NCBI GenBank assembly: GCA_041920505.1
Contig: JBHGXV010000028.1
Coordinates: 1 to 15,814, forward strand
Direction: 5' to 3'
Origin: JBHGXV01 sp041920505
Lineage (GTDB): Bacteria; Bacillota; Bacilli; Brevibacillales; Brevibacillaceae
DNA length: 15,814 nt
A program made the position numbers and the translations under genes. The notes below the pieces were generated by a model, which searched no databases, was not told the origin of the DNA, and saw only the letters and a list, made by a program, of their open reading frames with translations. Within the stretch, counting starts at the first letter, position 1. The number at the start of each line of letters is the position of its first letter. Shown here piece by piece: positions 13,660-15,814 of this stretch.

Positions 13660-14898
13660 TCACTGCATCTCTTCGATGCGGATTGCCCGCGTGTGGGTCG
13701 TATGGCTCCAAACCTGGTTGTTCTTGGTGAAAAAGGCGTAGAAGAAAATCGGCAGCCACGTCAAAAAGAACAGCGGCAAGTAGAGTAAACCGAGGTACGC
13801 CTTGAGCGGCACCTTCTCCAGATACAACGCCAACACCGGCAACAGGTAGAAAATCGCGGTCGACGTATAAATCAGCCAACTGGGTACATACTGGGCAAAC
13901 GGCATCACCGACTGAAGATCGAAAAACTTGCCGATGAACAAGAACGACATCAGCGTGACGATCAGCACGTACATCGGCTGGAACAGATAAAAGGCAGCAT
14001 CCAGCATGCCGAGCCGCATCTGTTTGATCCCGTTGCGCAACACGGAACCGATATAGCGGCCGGCGACGTCGTAGTGCCCCTGCATCCAGCGCAGGCGCTG
14101 GCGCATGGACGCCTTGAGATCGATCGGCTTTTCGTCGTATACCTTGGTGTCGTGCGCCCAGGTCGGGTAAATCCCCCGCTCGATGCAGCGCGTCGCGAAT
14201 TCCAGGTCTTCCGTCAGACTGGTCGCGCCCCAGCCCATCTCTTTGAGCAGTTTGCTTTCAATGCACAACCCGGTTCCGCCCAAAGTGTTCGGCAGGCCCA
14301 GGTTGTGGCGCGCCAACTGCCACATCCGGTTGGTGAACCAGTAGGTGACGGCGTACGAGAGCGTGACCCATGAATCGAACGGATTCTTGGAATCGAGGTA
14401 CGCCTGGATGACACGCGCGCCTTTGCACAACCGGTCGTTCATCACCATGAGGAAGTTTTTCTCCACCAGGTTGTCTGCGTCAAACATGACGACAGCGTCG
14501 TACTGGCGCGGCATCGCCCACAGGTTTTCCAGCATCCATTCGATGCCGTAGCCTTTGCCCCGCTTGCTGCTGTCGAAGCGTTCACAGGCATACGCTCCGT
14601 GCGCGCGGACGATTTCCGCCGTGTTGTCGGTACAGTTGTCACAGATGACAAAGATGTCGTACATGTCGCGCGGATAATCCAGTTGTTTCAGGTTTTCGAT
14701 CAGCGGCGCGATCACCGCGCTCTCGTTGTGTGCCGCGACCAGCACGGCAAAGGTTTTTTGCGGTTTGTGGGTAATCGTCTCTTTTTTCCGGAACAAACCG
14801 CCGCACGACACCAGAGTCTGGTACGTGCTGACAAATCCGACAGTGGTACTGAATCCGATGAATAACCCCTCAATCAAATCCTTCACTGAACTCATCAT
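13660..14898 (-). CDS. Membrane glycosyltransferase family 2
   Basis: A 412-residue processive-type GT2 glycosyltransferase. One N-terminal membrane segment lies at about 8-31. The cytoplasmic catalytic domain has VAAHNES (54-60), ICDNCTDNT (85-93), the metal-binding FDADN with D140 and D142, TED with catalytic base D231, and QRLRW (Q267-R270-W271), the acceptor-site motif of cellulose/chitin/poly-GlcNAc-type synthases. Three or more C-terminal membrane segments follow (about 303-325, 341-360, 366-391). It would transfer sugar from a nucleotide sugar at the membrane, perhaps building or exporting a surface or spore polysaccharide. The start is the first of two ATGs (14896-14898), with GAGGAG 5 nt upstream; the second is 3 nt on. 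No partner genes adjoin it, so product and acceptor stay open. Confidence 0.93.
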   Translation of the reverse strand: MMSSVKDLIEGLFIGFSTTVGFVSTYQTLVSCGGLFRKKETITHKPQKTFAVLVAAHNESAVIAPLIENLKQLDYPRDMYDIFVICDNCTDNTAEIVRAHGAYACERFDSSKRGKGYGIEWMLENLWAMPRQYDAVVMFDADNLVEKNFLMVMNDRLCKGARVIQAYLDSKNPFDSWVTLSYAVTYWFTNRMWQLARHNLGLPNTLGGTGLCIESKLLKEMGWGATSLTEDLEFATRCIERGIYPTWAHDTKVYDEKPIDLKASMRQRLRWMQGHYDVAGRYIGSVLRNGIKQMRLGMLDAAFYLFQPMYVLIVTLMSFLFIGKFFDLQSVMPFAQYVPSWLIYTSTAIFYLLPVLALYLEKVPLKAYLGLLYLPLFFLTWLPIFFYAFFTKNNQVWSHTTHTRAIRIEEMQ

Positions 14899-15183
14899 TT
14901 CTTCTCCTCGACCTATCCATGGTTTTTGGCAATGGGTAGGTTAGTGATATCCAAATTTTTCTCTCTTCTTTGGAACTCTATCTGCGAGTTTACACGATAC
15001 GCAACCGCGCCGCAATCAGCCAAAAGGGGGAAAAACCAAGTATTTGTTGTTTTTTTCGCTTTTGTTGTTCAAAATGGCGCGTTTGCATACACACACGTTC
15101 CTTTTGGCACAAAGCTACTGGCAATCCTTGTCCCTATCACCTTTCCCCCGTTGTCCCCATTCTATACGGGCTGCCTGATACAG
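14899..15183. other. Intergenic region upstream of the glycosyltransferase
   Basis: This 285-bp stretch separates the glycosyltransferase start from the terminator of the tRNA array. It should carry the glycosyltransferase promoter on the minus strand, but I see no convincing -35/-10 pair. No RNA gene or repeat was recognised, and the open frames crossing it lack ribosome-binding sites. Confidence 0.5.
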
Positions 15184-15210
15184 AAAAAAAAGCCTTCTGT
15201 GCAGAGGCTT
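15184..15210 (-). terminator. Terminator of the tRNA array
   Basis: On the minus strand AAGCCT and AGGCTT pair across an 8-nt loop and the stem is followed by TTTTTTTT. It lies 16 nt after the CCA end of tRNA-Gly and ends the leftward tRNA transcript. Confidence 0.9.
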
Positions 15211-15225
15211 CTAGTTGCGTCGTTA

Positions 15226-15299
15226 TGGAGCGGGTGATGGGAATCGAACCCACGCTGTCGGCTTGGGAAGCCGAAGTTCTACCATTGAACTACACCCGC
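15226..15299 (-). tRNA. tRNA-Gly (anticodon CCC)
   Basis: A 74-nt glycine tRNA with encoded CCA. The acceptor GCGGGTG/CACCCGC is perfect, the anticodon stem is TCGGC/GCCGA with loop TTCCCAA giving CCC, and the T-loop is TTCGATT. It is the last gene of the array and has its own upstream promoter-like sequence. Confidence 0.96.
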
Positions 15300-15317
15300 A
15301 AGTCGTTTACATCTACA

Positions 15318-15346
15318 TGTATACAACAAGCTCGTAACGTTGTCAA
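15318..15346 (-). promoter_or_regulatory. Probable internal promoter before tRNA-Gly
   Basis: On the minus strand a perfect TTGACA (15341-15346) is followed after 17 bp by TATACA (15318-15323), about 19 bp before the tRNA-Gly 5' end. It lies in the 103-bp gap after tRNA-Leu, the largest in the array. Confidence 0.65.
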
Positions 15347-15402
15347 GTATTCGTTTGCGCTCACGAACCTTGTAACAGGAACGCGGCGATATGGCGATAT
15401 GA

Positions 15403-15487
15403 TGGTGCGGTCGGCGAGACTCGAACTCGCACGGGTCACCCCGCCACCCCCTCAAGATGGTGTGTCTGCCAATTCCACCACGACCGC
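15403..15487 (-). tRNA. tRNA-Leu (anticodon GAG)
   Basis: An 85-nt leucine tRNA with long variable arm and encoded CCA. The acceptor GCGGTCG/CGACCGC is perfect, the anticodon stem is CCATC/GGTGG with GAG in the loop, and the T-stem is GCGAG/CTCGC with loop TTCGAGT. Confidence 0.96.
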
Positions 15488-15501
15488 AATTGGATGGGAA
15501 T

Positions 15502-15526
15502 CCATTCGGACATGGGAACCGAATGG
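15502..15526 (-). repeat. Inverted repeat between tRNA-Leu and tRNA-Arg
   Basis: An 8-bp perfect inverted repeat, CCATTCGG and CCGAATGG with a 9-nt loop, fills most of the spacer. No T-run follows on the transcribed strand. It may guide processing of the tRNA precursor or be without function. Confidence 0.5.
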
Positions 15527-15541
15527 GAGGTTTGTATGTGA

Positions 15542-15616
15542 TGGCGAGCCTACCAGGAATCGAACCTGGGCGCCTGGTTCCGGAGACCAGTGCTCTATCC
15601 TCTGAGCTATAGGCTC
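15542..15616 (-). tRNA. tRNA-Arg (anticodon CCG)
   Basis: A 75-nt arginine tRNA with encoded CCA. The acceptor GAGCCTA/TAGGCTC is perfect, the anticodon stem CTGGT/ACCAG carries loop CTCCGGA with CCG, and the T-stem CCAGG/CCTGG is intact. Confidence 0.96.
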
Positions 15617-15633
15617 GTACGCAAAAAAACGAA

Positions 15634-15710
<77 letters not shown>

Positions 15711-15713
15711 GCG

Positions 15714-15788
15714 TGGAGGGAGTACGCGGATTCGAACCGGGGGATAAGGGTTTTGCAGACCCGTGCCTTACCACTTGGCTATACTCCC
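15714..15788 (-). tRNA. tRNA-Cys (anticodon GCA), stem mismatches
   Basis: A 75-nt cysteine tRNA with encoded CCA, acceptor GGGAGTA/TACTCCC perfect, loop CTGCAAA with GCA. The T-stem CCCGG/CCGCG has a C-C mismatch (50-64), and the last anticodon-stem pair (27-43) is C-T. The D-arm and overall layout match the usual Bacilli tRNA-Cys. Confidence 0.92.
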
Positions 15789-15791
15789 GCA

Positions 15792-15814
15792 TGGGGCGAT
15801 CGATGGGAATCGAA
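15792..15814 (-). tRNA. Partial tRNA, probably tRNA-His (3' end only)
   Basis: The window ends inside a tRNA. The T-loop TTCGATT, 3' T-stem CCCAT, acceptor strand CGATCGC, discriminator C and CCA are visible. A C discriminator is the hallmark of tRNA-His, and the segment resembles the 3' end of Bacilli tRNA-His. The anticodon lies outside the window. Confidence 0.75.

Noticed and set aside
14926..15605. Plus-strand open frames crossing the tRNA array
   Set aside because: They run through tRNA genes on the opposite strand and have no ribosome-binding sites.

Overview
The window looks like part of the chromosome of an endospore-forming Gram-positive bacterium of the Bacilli with fairly high GC content. 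A Brevibacillus/Effusibacillus-like relative is plausible, but genus cannot be fixed from this sequence. The signs are strong GGAGG ribosome-binding sites, two small CotF-like spore coat genes, a YjcZ-like micro-protein, a YodP-YodT type lysine-catabolism gene set, and tRNA genes with encoded CCA.

Layout. (1) Positions 199-897, minus strand: a visibly AT-rich island that reads as a complete type III (RNA-protein) toxin-antitoxin locus of the ToxIN/AbiQ family. It has a near-consensus promoter (869-897), three tandem 40-41 nt antitoxin RNA units (724-845), a perfect 12-bp hairpin (694-722), and a 158-residue ToxN-like endoribonuclease gene (199-675). It lies on the 3' side of a tRNA-Ser(TGA) gene (1187-1275), a common position for acquired DNA. 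(2) Positions 1340-8281, minus strand: a tightly packed six-gene catabolic operon (aminotransferase yodT, CoA-transferase subunits yodS and yodR, M20 deacylase yodQ, gabT, aldehyde dehydrogenase) that ends in a strong terminator. Divergent from it is a PucR-family regulator (8423-9982, plus), followed by a convergent beta-lysine N-acetyltransferase gene, yodP/ablB (9984-10826). (3) Positions 11005-13648: a 28-residue sporulation-type peptide, a glycerophosphodiester phosphodiesterase, a YtqA-type radical SAM protein and two spore coat genes. (4) Positions 13660-14898: a membrane glycosyltransferase 2 gene, sharing a bidirectional terminator with the coat genes. (5) Positions 15184-15814: a leftward tRNA array (His partial, Cys, Arg-TCT, Arg-CCG, Leu-GAG, Gly-CCC) ending in its own terminator.

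How the parts fit. The catabolic block can be read as one route. Acetylated beta-lysine (YodP product) would be transaminated (YodT), CoA-activated (YodS/YodR) and cleaved, then deacetylated (YodQ) to 4-aminobutyrate. GabT and the aldehyde dehydrogenase would then feed it to succinate, under control of the PucR-type regulator. Lysine 2,3-aminomutase and a thiolase, which this route needs, are not in the window. The most notable system is the ToxIN locus. Its toxin would be held inactive by the small RNA repeats, and related loci abort phage infection or stabilise plasmids. Its middle RNA unit has diverged but keeps a hairpin through a compensatory base-pair change.
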